DNA of 64,000 nt from Temnothorax longispinosus (Eukaryota > Arthropoda > Insecta > Hymenoptera > Formicidae), in the NCBI RefSeq assembly GCF_030848805.1, contig NC_092359.1, forward strand, positions 14,683,102 to 14,747,101, read 5' to 3'. Each line of letters begins with the position of its first letter. Position 1 is the first letter of the stretch. Below the pieces are notes generated by a model, which worked only from the letters and a program-made list of their open reading frames with translations, did not search any database and was not told the DNA's origin. Position numbers and translations under genes: made by a program. Below are positions 1-10,899 of the stretch, in pieces.

Positions 1-239
1 CTTGATAAGTACACTCTGATGAGAGAATTCCAGTTATCCTATTCTGGAACAAGCCTACCCTTATGGAAAGAAACTACAGCCAGTAAATATTACACTTGTG
101 TAGTTACTACAGGACCCCCTGTAGTTATCACAGAAAGGAACACAATAATCTGTAGTTATTACACGTTGTAATTCCTTTAGTGCGTGAAATTCCTGTAATA
201 TGGAATACATGTCTAATCATGAAGTGTGAAATCCACTAC

Positions 240-400
240 ACGTGTAATCCACTATATGTGTAATATACTACACGTGTGGTAAGTGACTTGTGTAGTAGAC
301 TACACGTGTAATCCATTATATGTGTAATATACTACACGTATGGTAAGTGACTTGTGTAGTAGACTACACATGTAATCTACAAAATGTGTAATACACTACT
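240..400 (+). repeat. 64-bp tandem repeat, about 2.5 copies
   Basis: The unit beginning ACGTGTAATCC recurs at 240, 304 and, degenerate, 368. It lies inside the TIR element and is built from the same CTACACGTGTAAT motifs. Confidence 0.7.
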
Positions 401-463
401 ACACGCGTGTATTAAACGTAATGCTAACAGTAATCCATGAAATTTGAAATAGCGACTCTTATC

Positions 464-628
464 ATATATGGAGGGGTAAAAACAACAGTGGTGTAAGTCA
501 AATTTTTAAAAATATTTTCTCGTGTGCATAGATGCAATTTATATATTGTACAGATTGCATCTATGCACACGAGAAAAAATTTTTAAAAATTTGAGTTACA
601 TCACTGTGATTTTTACCCCTCCATATAT
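464..628. mobile_element. Palindromic MITE nested in the 58-1555 element
   Basis: The arms starting ATATATGGAGGGGTAAAA (464) and ending in its complement (628) pair along almost their whole length, with a small loop near 545-555. No coding capacity. It is about 165 bp long. Confidence 0.75.
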
Positions 629-1051
629 AGTATACTTTTACTTTAATGCAGCTGTATATAAATTATTTCTATAAATATTTGAAATTTATTAGATTTAATG
701 TATCACTTTTTAACCACATTTTATTATTTTTTAATTTCATATTTTATAAGTAAATAAATATAAAAAATATAAAGTATCAGTGTGTATACAGGGTATTCGC
801 CATTTTGACATCATATAAATATATATTTTTCTTATATATATTATAATTATACACTACAGATTATTTTCCTATAATTCCACAGTGATATTACAGGCTATTA
901 TTATCCTGTAATATCGGCAAGATATTCACAAAAAAAATATTCTACTGATAAGTGGGGAAATTTGTTTCTTAAGATGATTTTTGAAAAATTATATATTTGC
1001 GCTGGTTATGACATATGTAGACTATATATAACACTTACATCAAATTAAGAA

Positions 1052-1120
1052 GTAGTCTACCACGTAAGGCAGTTGGCTCACGATCCAGAGGTCCCGAGTT
1101 CGAATCCCACCAAGGTAAGT
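1052..1120 (+). other. tRNA-like B-box sequence (SINE or tRNA remnant)
   Basis: AGTTCGAATCCC resembles the pol III B box/T-arm, and GGCAGTTGGCTC upstream resembles a D-arm/A box. The T stem and a 7-bp acceptor stem do not form, so this is not a functional tRNA gene. It may be a tRNA-derived SINE remnant. A similar GTTCGAATC motif lies in the fold-back at 39363-39610. Confidence 0.3.
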
Positions 1121-1555
1121 GTGTTTTTCAAATACAAGAAAATATTTATAATCATAGACTGCATCTTAAGAAACAAATTTAGTTATAAAATAGTAATAAA
1201 ATTTCAAAAAAAATATTTTTTTTTTATGTCGGGTGAATATCGGAAATCAGTGTCCTCTAGTATTAAGAGGACTGCAATCTTAAGTCTAGTGTCTCATGGT
1301 TAGAGGATATTCCTCTAGATTTTAAAATATCTTCTTGAGACCGTATTTCAAAGGAAAATCCTCTAAAATCAAGCGGGAGCCACTAAATGACAGAATACAT
1401 GCTATTTTCCTGTAATATTTTCCTGTAATCCAAACGTATAGTACGAAAATATTACAGTATATTACAATACTTCAGTCTGCAATTTTGTGTAATACTTTTA
1501 TGTAGTTTCTGTAATATAATTTTCTGTAATCCGCTGTAGTTTCTTTCTGTAAGGG

Positions 1556-2613
1556 TAATTTTGGCTAATTGCAAGGTAACCTTATCATTTAATTTGGTAA
1601 AACCGTTCTTGGGTTAACAATAAATTCGGGCGATTAAGCCTAATCATAGGATATTGGTTACAGAGAATATCGTGAGATTTTCACGATTCCATATTGTGGC
1701 GCGCATAAAGTAATACAATTGTGGCGTGCATAAAATTAATACGATCTAAAGGCCTTTTCTCGAGAGCTCAGTTCCTTCGTGAACTTTCCAGAAGACGAAT
1801 AGTATAAGGCTATTCGTGCTTCTATCAGTATAACACATAGCGTGTTCGGCGCGTGACAACGTAATATCTGAGGCGTGAAACTTCGCGTGATTTGAGCGTG
1901 ATATACCGTGTTAAACTAGTACGACATTGCGTATCCTAAACATAATACATAGCGAGTACTAAGCGGGACTAAAGTCAATATAGATATTATTATCTGTGAT
2001 ACGAATAGTAAATACTGTAGAAATTCTCTGTTCAAGAAACTATATTCCTTTATTTGTATTAACCGCAATTATTATTATTCTATTTCTTGCGTGTTTCTGT
2101 ATATATTTGATAATAATTTGCGATATTAGTTTATACTCAACCTATATAAGTTTATCCAGGTCAATAATGATTGAAGTACAATACACTATTATAACATAAT
2201 CTTTCATTTCAGAAATTATATTCTTATTCGAAGTTCTCTGCTGAAACATTACTTGAACTTAGTAGTCTGATTGATAAAAGAAAGATTAAATATCTGATAA
2301 AGAATAACAAGAAAACTTCAATCATCAATGACAGCATTTCAATATAATCTTTTACTGCATTATTCCTGTATGATTTACGTTTCTTGCATATGTTTATAAC
2401 TTTTTATTATATTGTGCATTACTTTGATTTCGTTTAAAATACTCTGACATTGTCTAATTGAGATTAACATTAATTGCTGCATTCTTGCGCAACCGAATGT
2501 AATATATTGAATCCACTCTACTTAAAATTATAATTGAATTATTTCATAAACAATAAAGGCATCGTTCTTTCCTTCCCTTCGAATAAAAGGTTCGATACTC
2601 AATTCCTATACAA
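1556..2613. other. Non-coding stretch left of the Copia remnant
   Basis: No convincing coding exon is visible. There is a short direct repeat (TTGTGGCGYGCATAAA at about 1694 and 1720) and an AATAAA at about 2552. The 5' two thirds of the Copia element (gag, integrase) are absent here, so the element is 5'-truncated or the part has been replaced. Confidence 0.5.
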
Positions 2614-3980
2614 GAAGAAATATATATGGAGATTCCAGAGGGAGTGGAAGTAGATGAAAACACCATAAAGAACAAGGTATGTAAATTAAATAGAGCTCTG
2701 TATGGATTAAAGATAAGTCCAAAAAGATGGAATAAGCGTTCTGTTCGCAGCAGACAAATTGATAGAAGATGTAACTGACAGAATTGAGAGACATTTTATA
2801 CCACTAAAATATGCATTTTCAGAAAAGGCTAAGAAACTTGGATTAGAGAATGACTTACATGAGCCATGCCTGTTCACATGGAGGAAAGAAGGAAAAATGG
2901 TAGTAATACTGCTTTATGTGGATGACATACTGGTCGCAAGTAATGACTTAGAGAAATTAGAGGAAATCAAAGGCAAATTAGATGAAACATTTGAGACTAA
3001 GAATCTTGGAGAACCAAAGAGCTTTTTAGGAATCACAATAGAGAGAAATAAAAAGGACAAATATATGAATATCCATCAAGCACGATATACAGAAAGTGTG
3101 CTGAAAAAGTTCCATATGGAGGAATGTAAACCGCAAAGTACTCCTATGGTCACTAGACAGGTGAGCAATAAAAATAAAAGGAGCAGATTAGAAGAATCAA
3201 ACAATAAAGATGTGATCCAAAAAGAAGAAATCAAAAGAGTGCCTTATTGGAGAAGCTATTGGAAGTTTGATGTATTTAGCAAACGCTACGAGACCTGACA
3301 TAGCATTTGCAGTAAACTACCTGGCAAGAAAACAATTAGAGCCTACAGAAGAAGATTGGCAAGATGTGAAAAGAGTATTTAGATATCTGAAAGGAACGGT
3401 AAATAGAGGACTGATATTTAGAGGAAGAACAAACGAGCTAGAAGCATTGACAGATGCAAGTTTCAGGGATTGTACTGATTCTACATCTACTGGAGGATAT
3501 ATTACCAAGCTATTTGGAGATGTGATAGCATGGAGAAGTCATAAACAGACTTATGTCACACTCTCTACATGTCAAGCGGAATACTTAACAATGAGTGAGG
3601 CATGTCAAGAAGTGATTTCACTGGACAAGTCACTCAGACATGTTGTTGGAGAAACATTCTTTCCGTCAGTAATATGGTGTGATAATAGAGCTGCAGGAAA
3701 CTGCATTAAGAAAGATGGAAGTCACAAACTTAAGATGTTTGATGATAAACTAGAGGAAATAAAGAGAAACTTAAAAGAAAGAGAAGATACTAGAAACCGA
3801 AAGCACATGGCAGATACTCATGGAGATTTTGTAAAACAATGTGCAGATCAAGAGATAGTAGAAGTTAGATGGATAGAAACTAGAGAAAACTTAGCTGATA
3901 TCATGACTAAACCGTTACCGTTGGAAGCATTCGCATATCTTAGAGATAATATAGCGAATTTAGAGTTTAAGAGCAATTAA
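2614..3980 (+). pseudogene. Copia-type retrotransposon pol fragment (RT end + RNase H)
   Basis: This is the 3' part of a Ty1/copia polyprotein. Visible signatures are NRALYGLK (about 2685-2708) and the RT catalytic YVDDIL (about 2917), FLGITIER, then the RNase H region with TDASF, STSTGGYI, STCQAEY, WCDNRAA and the terminal ENLADIMTKPLP followed by a TAA. The family normally carries gag, protease and integrase upstream; these are absent. The reading frame is broken twice: around 2725-2760, where extra sequence lies between the start of the RT C-terminal half and the YVDD block, and around 3245-3265, where one base is gained or lost. It is a dead copy. The polypurine tract and LTR belonging to it appear to lie 6 kb downstream, behind a Harbinger insertion. 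Confidence 0.88.
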
Positions 3981-4216
3981 AACTTACTCGGAACTAATAC
4001 TTTGCCATTTTTCAGATAAGAAAGAGACTTATGGTGCGTGTCCACCTGCGAGTAAAACTATCGAGAGTAGCTCTCAAGAGTTATTCTGACACTGTCCATT
4101 TGAGAGTAATTTTTATGACATTGTACTCTCGCGAGCATCTCGCGAGATTACGGAGAGTATTCTTTCGGAGAGTTCTCTCAAAACCGTGTCCACTTAACGT
4201 ACTTTTTCTTTAGTCG

Positions 4217-4559
4217 ATGTCTGAGAGTAGTGACATGATGTCGTCGAAAAGAAAACTTGCGGCTGCTATAGTGGCTGGTATTATTATAAAAAGAAAAAAA
4301 GTGTTAAGTAACAGAAAGACCTGCTGGGTCAAACAATGGATTAACCGCAGGTGTACATTTGGTGCCGGATCTGCTCTAATTAGAGAGCTTAGAATTGAAG
4401 ACTCCCAACAATTTAGAAATTTCTGCAGATTGACAAGTTGTGAAGTAGAGTATATCATAGAATCCATTGGACCGGCTATTTACAAAAAGGATACTGTACT
4501 TAGGAAAGCTATATCCGTACATGATCGGGTCATGGTAACGCTGAGATTTCTGGCATCTG
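4217..4559 (+). pseudogene. Harbinger nuclease (HARBI1-like), first exon only
   Basis: A clear ATG at 4217 opens a basic N-terminus (KRKLAAAIVAGIIIKRKK) followed by the Harbinger N-terminal region: WVKQWINRR, the block with RELRIED and FCRLT, and VTLRFLASG. The exon ends in a good donor (G|GTAAGT at 4559/4560) exactly where HARBI1-like genes often have an intron, and where the second Harbinger in this window (exon end 27192) also has one near the TLRYLASG motif. None of the catalytic DDE exons follows, so it cannot encode an active nuclease. Confidence 0.8.
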
Positions 4560-4675
4560 GTAAGTAACTAATTTTTCACAAAACAGTATTTTAATATATC
4601 ATAAGTAAAATTTCGAAATTTATAAAACATTCTGTTTCGAATAACTACACTTTGCAAGTTTAAAAAATAAATCGG

Positions 4676-4780
4676 ATATCGAGAGTATTTTAACCCTTCG
4701 AGGCCACACTGGGTGTCGACCACCCAATGTGGCCGGGGCGTATTTAAAAAAGATGTGTGGCCTCGGAGGGTTAATTTAAA
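4676..4780. repeat. Short inverted repeat around GGCCACACTGGGTGTCG
   Basis: TTAACCCTTCGAGGCCACAC (4690) is mirrored by GTGTGGCCTCGGAGGGTTAA (4754-4773), giving a hairpin-forming small element inside the Harbinger interior. No coding sequence. Confidence 0.6.
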
Positions 4781-4929
4781 ATATTTGATTAAATTTTATA
4801 ATCTAAAAATGCTAAAAATAAAACCCGTAATAGGTTTATAATTTTTTTTCTTGACAGGTGATTCATATAGACCTCAAAATTAGGTCAGCCTGGTGTGTAT
4901 GTGCGAGCGAGTGGGTGTGGGCGATGTGT

Positions 4930-5905
4930 CTAGCAGCGCCAAGTTTTTTGACAAGAAAAATTTATGTATTTTAATAAAATATTTTTATTTTTTGTACTGT
5001 TACCTCTGTAATTCTTTGCGATGCGATTAAATCTTTTAAAATACATATATAAACTTTGTATTTAAATACCTTGTATTCCCTTATTGAGTTTAAATATTTT
5101 AATAAAATATTTGTATTTTGTACTGTTACCTCTGTGTAATTCTTCATGATTCAATTTTTTATTCTAATCGAAGAAAAGCAGTAGTAATATTATACCTCGA
5201 AAAAACCTAAGTAACAAGTGGTAGACGTAATCTTTGTATCTCGAAAAATATATGTTCTCTGTAATTGGCGCTGTAATTTAAAAAAAGATATCATTTCTTT
5301 TTTGTAATTGTAATAATAGATCACTTGAAGCGCGACTCTTTTTTTGATAAGGTAACGTAATTTTGTGATGTGTATCACTTGAGTAATAATTTTTTGGAAA
5401 TAAAAATAATACTGCTTAGGTTTTTCCGAGATTTTTGGAGATACAAAGATTACGTCCACCACCTGTTACTTAGGTTTTTTCGAGGTATAATACTACTACT
5501 TTGTTTTTTTTTTTCGAGGTGAAGATACTACTGTTTAGGTTTTTTCGAGATTTTTCAAGATACAAAGATTTCGTCTACCACTTGTTACTTAGATTTTTTT
5601 AAGGGATAGTACTACCACTGTTTTTTTTTTCGAGGTAACAACAATACACTACTATGCGTGTACTTGGCGCCTTTCTTTACCATTTTTTTAAAAAAGGTAA
5701 TTTTGTACAGATATCACGCCTTTTTGCAGTATTACGCATTGTATAAACAATATGTACAGGGTGTTATTTCGAGGTATAATACTACCACTTTGTTTTTTTC
5801 GAGGTAACAACATAATACATATATACTACTTGGCGCATATTTTTACCTTTTTTTTGAAAAAGGTAATTTTGTACGGATATCACGCCTTTTTGTAGTGTTA
5901 TATAA
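4930..5905. repeat. Half-copy of the GCGCCAAG fold-back family with a nested palindrome
   Basis: The sequence from GCGCCAAGTTTTTTGACAAG (about 4935) resembles the right arm of the complete fold-back at 46862-48106, ending in the same tip (TACTTGGCGC then GGTAATTTTGTAC and GATATCACGCC). The tip is duplicated (about 5665-5740 and 5825-5905). Inside, 5175-5230 and 5417-5485 form an inverted repeat around CTAAGTAACAAGTGGTAGAC. No coding capacity. Confidence 0.6.
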
Positions 5906-6105
5906 GACGTCGGCGTTAGAAGTAGATAGAAGAAGAAGTATCTTAATAAAAAATTTTCACATTTGGACTTTGCGTCGCAATATCTCCGCTCGTAGGGCAC
6001 GGAGCGGGATATTATAAGAGAAACCCCCCCCCCCCTTAATTGGACCCCAAGCTATCGATCAAGCCTACTTAGAACTTGATCCGTTCACTCGTTATTGAGA
6101 TCTCA

Positions 6106-6165
6106 ACATCTCGGGTACTCGCAACCCGTCGCGTCGCGTAAAAAAGTCACGGTCGGTCTCGCTCC
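6106..6165 (+). repeat. Dispersed short repeat (CGCGTAAAARAGTCACGG)
   Basis: Related copies with the same order of motifs are seen at about 35462-35505 and 51315-51362. It contains ACTCGCAACYCGT and TCTCGCT. Function unknown. Confidence 0.45.
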
Positions 6166-6205
6166 GCGTGTACTTGGCGCGAGACACTACCGTGTCTCTT
6201 GATTC

Positions 6206-7945
6206 TGCCGCTAGGGAATTTTTAAGTCGATTCTTATGAATCAAGCTTGAATTCGATGTCTAGGTGTCCCAGGTTGCCGATGACGAGGTTCACATAGTGC
6301 GCTTCATAGTTTTCGGTATCCAGGTGTATTAATACCTTGAATTCGATGTCCACGTGTTCCAGGTTGCTGATGTCGGGTTCCAGATAGTGCGCTCTATAGT
6401 TTTCGGTGTCCAGGTATAATAATACGTTGAATTCGATGTCTAGGTGTCCCACGTTTCCGATGACGAGGTCCACATAGTGCGCTCCGTAGTTTTCGGTGTC
6501 TACGTGTATTAATACCTCGAATTCGATATCTATGTGTCCTACATTCAGATTTAAAGTTATTAATACACCTAGACACCAAAAACTACAAAGCGCACTATGT
6601 GGACCTCGTCATCAACAACCTGAGACACCTAGACATCAATTTCAAGATATTAATGCACGTAGACACCGACACCGGAGCGCACTATGTGGACCTCGTCATC
6701 GGCAACCTGGGACACTTAGACATCGAATTCAACGTACGATTACACCTGGACACCGAAAACTATGAAGCGCACTATCTGGATCCCGTCATCGGCAACCTGG
6801 GACACGTGGACATCGAATTCAAGGTATTAATACACGTAGACACCGAAAACTACGGAGCGCACTATGTGGACCTCGTCATCGGCAACCTGGGACACGTAGA
6901 CATCGAATTCAACGTACGATTACACCTGGACACCGAAAACTATGAAGCGCACTATCTGGATCCCGTCATCGGCAACCTGGGACACGTGGACATCGAATTC
7001 AAAGTATTAATACACGTAGACACCGAAAACTACGGAGCGTACTATGTGGACCTTGTCATCGGCAACCTGGGACATCTAGACATCGAATTCAACGTACGAT
7101 TACACCTGGACACCGAAAGCTATGAAGCGCACTATCTGGATCCCGTCATCGGCAACCTGGGACACGTGGACATCGAATTCAAGATATTAATACACGTAGA
7201 CACCGAAAACTACAGAGCGCACTATGTGGACCTCGTCATCGGCAACCTGGGACACCTAGACATTGAATTCAACGTACGATTACACATGGACACCGAAAAC
7301 TATGAAGCGCACTATCTGGATCCCGTCATCGGCAACCTGGGACACGTGGACATCGAATTCAAGGTATTAATACACGTAGACACCGAAAACTACAGAGCGC
7401 ACTATGTGGACCTTGTCATCGGCAACCTGGGACACCTAGACATCGAATTCAACGTACGATTACACCTGGACACCGAAAACTATGAAGCGCACTATCTGGA
7501 TCCCGTCATCGGCAACCTGGGACACGTGGACATCGAATTCAAGATATTAATACACGTAGACACCAAAAACTACGGAGCGCACTATGTGGACCTCGTCATC
7601 GGCAACCTGGGACACCTAGACATCGAATTCAACGTACGATTACACATGGACCCCGAAAACTATGAAGCGCACTATCTGGATCCCGTCATCGGCAACCTGG
7701 GACACGTGGACATCGAATTCAAGGTATTAATACACGTAGACACCGAAAACTACGGAGCGCACTATGTGGACCTCGTCATCGGCAACCTGGGACACGTAGA
7801 CATCGAATTCAACGTATTATTACACCTGGACACCGAAAACTATGAAGCGCACTATCTGGACCTCGTCATCGACAACCTGGGATACCTAGACATCGAATTC
7901 AAGCTTGATTCATAAGAATCGACTTAAAAATTCCCTAGCGGCACT
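6206..7945. repeat. Satellite array: 180-bp higher-order unit of two 90-bp monomers, fold-back at the left
   Basis: From about 6560 to 7915 the sequence repeats every 180 bp; each unit is two diverged 90-bp monomers (about 7.5 units), with a GAATTC in nearly every monomer. From 6234 to about 6540 the same monomers run in the opposite orientation, and the outer flanks (AAGTCGATTCTTATGAATCA at about 6221 and its complement near 7907-7926) are inverted copies, so the whole array can fold back. Because the monomer is a multiple of three, one frame stays open for 438 codons on the plus strand as a 30-residue repeat (LVIGNLGH, DIEF, HVDTENY). Most differences between units change the residue (V/I, G/R, L/M, T/P), so I see no sign of selection for a protein and call it satellite. 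Confidence 0.85.
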
Positions 7946-8098
7946 TTCTGCCAAGCGTAGAGAACCTTCTTTTCCGTTGACTTCATATATATTATATCAA
8001 GCTTGATTCATAAGAATCGACTTAAAAATTCCCTAGCGGCACTTTCTGCCAAGCGTAGAGAACCTTCTTTTCCGTTGACTCAATATATATTATATATT
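7903..8098 (+). repeat. Direct tandem duplication of about 98 bp
   Basis: The segment AAGCTTGATTCATAAGAATC through CTTTTCCGTTGACT occurs at about 7903-7982 and again at about 8000-8080, followed in both by a TATATATTATAT run. It includes the array's right flank, so the duplication happened after or with array formation. Confidence 0.8.
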
Positions 8099-8167
8099 AC
8101 CTAATTTACCTAAATAGAAATCTTCCTCCTGACCGATAAGTCTATCGACCTAATTTCGAAATACGCG

Positions 8168-8245
8168 CGCGATATCAAAACTGGCGATACCTGCGCCGCC
8201 AGCGTCGAAAAAGTGAAAGTGACGTTTCTCTGATAATCATAATAA
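8168..8245 (+). repeat. Dispersed repeat abutting the assembly gap
   Basis: The stretch with AACTGGCGATACC, GCGTCGAAAAAGTGAAAG and GTGACGTTTCTCTGATA has a relative at about 51436-51502 in the same orientation. Not coding. Confidence 0.55.
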
Positions 8246-8272
8246 TATTGAGATGAGAGCGGTCGACGTAGT

Positions 8273-8772
8273 NNNNNNNNNNNNNNNNNNNNNNNNNNNN
8301 NNNNNNNNNNNNNNNNNNNNNNNNNNNNNNNNNNNNNNNNNNNNNNNNNNNNNNNNNNNNNNNNNNNNNNNNNNNNNNNNNNNNNNNNNNNNNNNNNNNN
8401 NNNNNNNNNNNNNNNNNNNNNNNNNNNNNNNNNNNNNNNNNNNNNNNNNNNNNNNNNNNNNNNNNNNNNNNNNNNNNNNNNNNNNNNNNNNNNNNNNNNN
8501 NNNNNNNNNNNNNNNNNNNNNNNNNNNNNNNNNNNNNNNNNNNNNNNNNNNNNNNNNNNNNNNNNNNNNNNNNNNNNNNNNNNNNNNNNNNNNNNNNNNN
8601 NNNNNNNNNNNNNNNNNNNNNNNNNNNNNNNNNNNNNNNNNNNNNNNNNNNNNNNNNNNNNNNNNNNNNNNNNNNNNNNNNNNNNNNNNNNNNNNNNNNN
8701 NNNNNNNNNNNNNNNNNNNNNNNNNNNNNNNNNNNNNNNNNNNNNNNNNNNNNNNNNNNNNNNNNNNNNNNN
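8273..8772. other. Assembly gap of exactly 500 N
   Basis: The run is 500 bases, a conventional placeholder length, so the true size is unknown. It directly abuts the left arm of a long palindrome, a known cause of assembly breaks. Reading frames crossing it are meaningless. Confidence 0.99.
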
Positions 8773-9530
8773 CAAGTATTAAGAAAATTATATAATACAA
8801 CTTGTAACTTAATTTTATCTAAAATATAAGTAGAAAGGGCTGTAAGGGTCACAACGCGGATCACGGTGCGTTCAGATATAAATGTGATTTATTCCTCGAT
8901 TTACAAAAATCCAAACGTTTCGGCTCCTGTCTGAGCCATCCTCAGTGGTATAATATTAACATCAAAAATATATATTTTTCCTTAACATGGTGAGTTTACT
9001 GTTTCAATTTGACAGAAACTTAGTGAGACTAAAAGGTCCAAATCAGTTAGTCTGGAGAAAAAATACATCGCAGTCAAACCGAATAATAAGAAAATAAGGC
9101 AAAGAAAATGATCTGTGACGAGATCCTATCGACACGACGCACAACGAAAAACATTCTGAATGATCTCGTCTTACAGATCGCTCTGCACAGATCATTTTCT
9201 TTGCCTTATTTTCTTATTATTTGGTTTGACTGCGATGTATTTTTTCTCCAAACTAACTGATTTGGACCTTTTAGTCTCACTAAGTTTCTGTCAAATTGAA
9301 ACAGTAAACTCACCATGTTAAGGGAGAATATATATTTTTGATGTTAATATTATACCACTGAGGATGGCTCAGACAGGAGCCAAAAAGTTTGGATTTTTGT
9401 AAATCGAGAAATAAATCACATTTATATCTGAACGCACCGTGATCCGCGTTGTGACCCTTACAGCCCTTTCTACTTATATTTTAGATAAAATTAAGTTACA
9501 AGTTGTATTATATAATTTTCTTAATATTTC
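8773..9530. mobile_element. Long palindrome (arms about 330 bp), Penelope-like terminal sequence
   Basis: The sequence from the gap edge (CAAGTATTAAGAAAATTATA) is repeated in inverted form up to about 9530, with a divergent centre of roughly 80 bp near 9110-9190. The arms carry a segment reading CTGAGGATGGCTCAGACAGG followed by AGCCGAAACG, a form often seen at Penelope-like element ends. No protein is encoded. The arms are similar but not identical, so it is not simply a copied read; an assembly-made fold-back remains possible because it touches the gap. Confidence 0.6.
8915..8948 (-). ncRNA. Degenerate hammerhead-ribozyme-like motif
   Basis: On the minus strand CTGAGGA (consensus CUGANGA) is followed by a 5-bp stem GGCTC/GAGCC and then GAAAC, the hammerhead core layout. 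Stem III and the UH cleavage site do not form convincingly. The mirrored copy on the plus strand (9357-9388) has lost the GAAA. Hammerheads in Penelope-like elements are established; activity here is unlikely. Confidence 0.35.
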
Positions 9531-10094
9531 CTTGATATTTCCTTTTGTGACCGTTTAAATATTGATAGCATAAATAATTTATTGATTTGTGTTATACAAC
9601 TCGTGTATAACACGAAGAAGTAATATGGCACATTTGTACAATTGCTATACAAATTATTAAAATTTATCTGTATTTTGTACATACCTAACCTATATATATA
9701 TATAATTAAAAAATATATAGTGCCAATAAATAAATATATAGCGCGCGTCTGGTTGTACATTATGTTTTATTTCTATCTCAAATATAACTCTTGTTGTTTA
9801 TGCATGCGTTTCTGCGCGTTATAACGCACGTCAAACATGCGTCTCCATACATTATCCCAATCAAAACGCGCGCGTCTGACACGCAACGATAAATTAGAAA
9901 GAGAGAGAGACTTATAACAGTGAGAGGAAGTGAGACAGATTATCGGTGTTCTGATTGGTTACATACTTCGCACGCGCATGTGCAGTTCATTTTTATCCAC
10001 GCTAACATCAAAAGTGCCGACAGAGAGTTGCGCTACTGTATATACTGTGCCGTTAGGTACTCTCAGGAGTATGTCCATTTGCGAGAATCAATCT
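9531..10094. other. Non-coding interior of the Harbinger right end
   Basis: AT-rich DNA with no convincing exon; near 10060-10094 it passes into the subterminal inverted motifs (CTCTCRRGAGTWTGTCCATTT) that are mirrored near 4090-4115. Confidence 0.5.
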
Positions 10095-10168
10095 CGAGAG
10101 TTACTCTCGAGAGTTTTACTCGCAGGTGAACGCGCACCATTAGAGGACCCGAGCCCACTACCCGCACA

Positions 10169-10179
10169 TCGGGAGAGAG
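10169..10179 (+). other. Copia polypurine tract
   Basis: The purine-rich run TCGGGAGAGAG ends exactly where TGTTGGAA, the typical start of Copia LTRs, begins at 10180. It is the expected primer for plus-strand DNA synthesis of the retrotransposon whose pol ends at 3980. Confidence 0.6.
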
Positions 10180-10243
10180 TGTTGGAAAGATGCTTTGTGC
10201 GAGTAGAGCACTCGCGCCCTTCCAGAGGGCACTGGGTGGCGCA
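10180..10243 (+). repeat. Copia 3' LTR, first part (U3)
   Basis: It starts TGTTGGAA directly after the polypurine tract and is interrupted after about 64 bp by the left long inverted repeat. The other part is at 18759-18938. Together about 245 bp, a plausible Copia LTR length. Confidence 0.6.
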
Positions 10244-10773
10244 GCCAGAGAGAAGAATGAGAGACGACACGGCCCGGTTTTAGGTGATCCGCGAACGCGA
10301 TACGCCCTCTGGGATCGACGTAAAACGTGCACATGAACTACGTAGCCAACGTCCGCGTTTGGGCCACGGGGTAACGCATACGTGCACGATTTAGGTTGCG
10401 TTCCGTGCTAATGTCGGTAACGCAAAGTTATTGATTTTTCGTTATGTGAGCGAGCGAGAAGGTATAAGAGTGAGCGAGATGACAATAAGAGCGAGCGAGA
10501 CAGTAATTGGAGTGAGCGAGATGAGAATAACACATGCAGAAGGCTCGGGGGTGGGGATCTGATCGAGGATCGAGCATCGAGTCTTTTCCTTGCGCGCCGT
10601 TGTTCTTATCTGGCTCACTCCTGTTACTGTCCTACTCGCTCTTATTAACGAATTAATTACGAACTTATTACTTCTTATAGTACTACTGTGACACTTATAT
10701 ATTATACTGTTTATATGTTGCATCCAGTCGTCCACCGGTCATACTTTTTCTAACGCGACGATGTATGTACACG

Positions 10774-10816
<43 letters not shown>

Positions 10817-10899
10817 GCAGGGAGGGGAAATGCCTGACGCACACCCGCGTCGGCCGTCCGGCGGGGTAGTGTGGGGCTTGCACCCACTAAAAACCCCTC
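10244..10899. repeat. Left long inverted repeat (R) of the 10.2-18.8 kb block
   Basis: This 656-bp segment recurs in inverted form at 18119-18758 and is almost identical: a 294-bp open stretch is the same in both, and the clear length difference is the A/T homopolymer (40 at 10775-10814 against 24 at 18204-18227). The inner end holds a GC-rich piece and a poly(A) tail that look like the 3' end of a LINE (TTTTTAGTGGGTGCAAGCCC on the minus strand). CTCGCTC/GAGCGAG motifs are repeated in the middle. The 97-codon reading frame inside is unlikely to be a protein. Confidence 0.8.

Larger units (their letters stand above)
58..1555. mobile_element. TA-flanked TIR element, non-autonomous, about 1.5 kb
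   Basis: The left end (56-80) and the right end (1533-1557) are inverted copies over about 25 bp with two mismatches (CCCTTAYRGAAAGAAACTAC), and each tip is bordered by TA, as for Tc1/mariner-type insertions. The interior is full of short subterminal TGTAATA/CTACAC motifs in both orientations, a 64-bp tandem repeat and a small palindromic element. No transposase is encoded. The superfamily is inferred only from the TA border; a palindromic satellite-rich element of another family is possible. Confidence 0.6.
4032..10139 (+). mobile_element. PIF/Harbinger element, gutted and filled by other repeats
   Basis: The inverted ends TGGTGCGYGTYCACCTGCG (4032) and its complement (ending 10139) match over about 45 bp with few mismatches. 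Both are bordered by TTA (4029-4031 and 10140-10142), the 3-bp target duplication normal for Harbinger. The first exon of a Harbinger nuclease lies just inside the left end in the expected orientation. The rest of the transposase is missing; the interior now holds fold-back DNA, a satellite array, an N gap and a Penelope-like palindrome. An alternative is two separate elements of one family, but the matching TTA argues for one. Confidence 0.65.

Noticed and set aside
1052..1120. Functional tRNA gene
   Set aside because: B-box and D-arm likeness only; the T stem and acceptor stem do not pair.
6599..7915. 438-residue repeat protein
   Set aside because: The open frame follows from a 90-bp monomer without stops; unit differences mostly replace residues, there is no splice or promoter context, and the array also runs in reverse.
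8110..8864. Long open frames of 180-229 codons around 8.1-8.9 kb
   Set aside because: They consist almost wholly of undetermined bases from the 500-N gap.
10139..10244. 8-bp target duplication for the P-like block at its outer ends
   Set aside because: The bases left of 10244 and right of 18758 do not match beyond chance, so I do not claim one.
10442..10735. Identical 97-codon frame in both long inverted repeats (also 18267-18560)
   Set aside because: The frame runs through CTCGCTC-type repeats and low-complexity sequence; its conservation follows from the near identity of the two repeats and gives no evidence for a protein.
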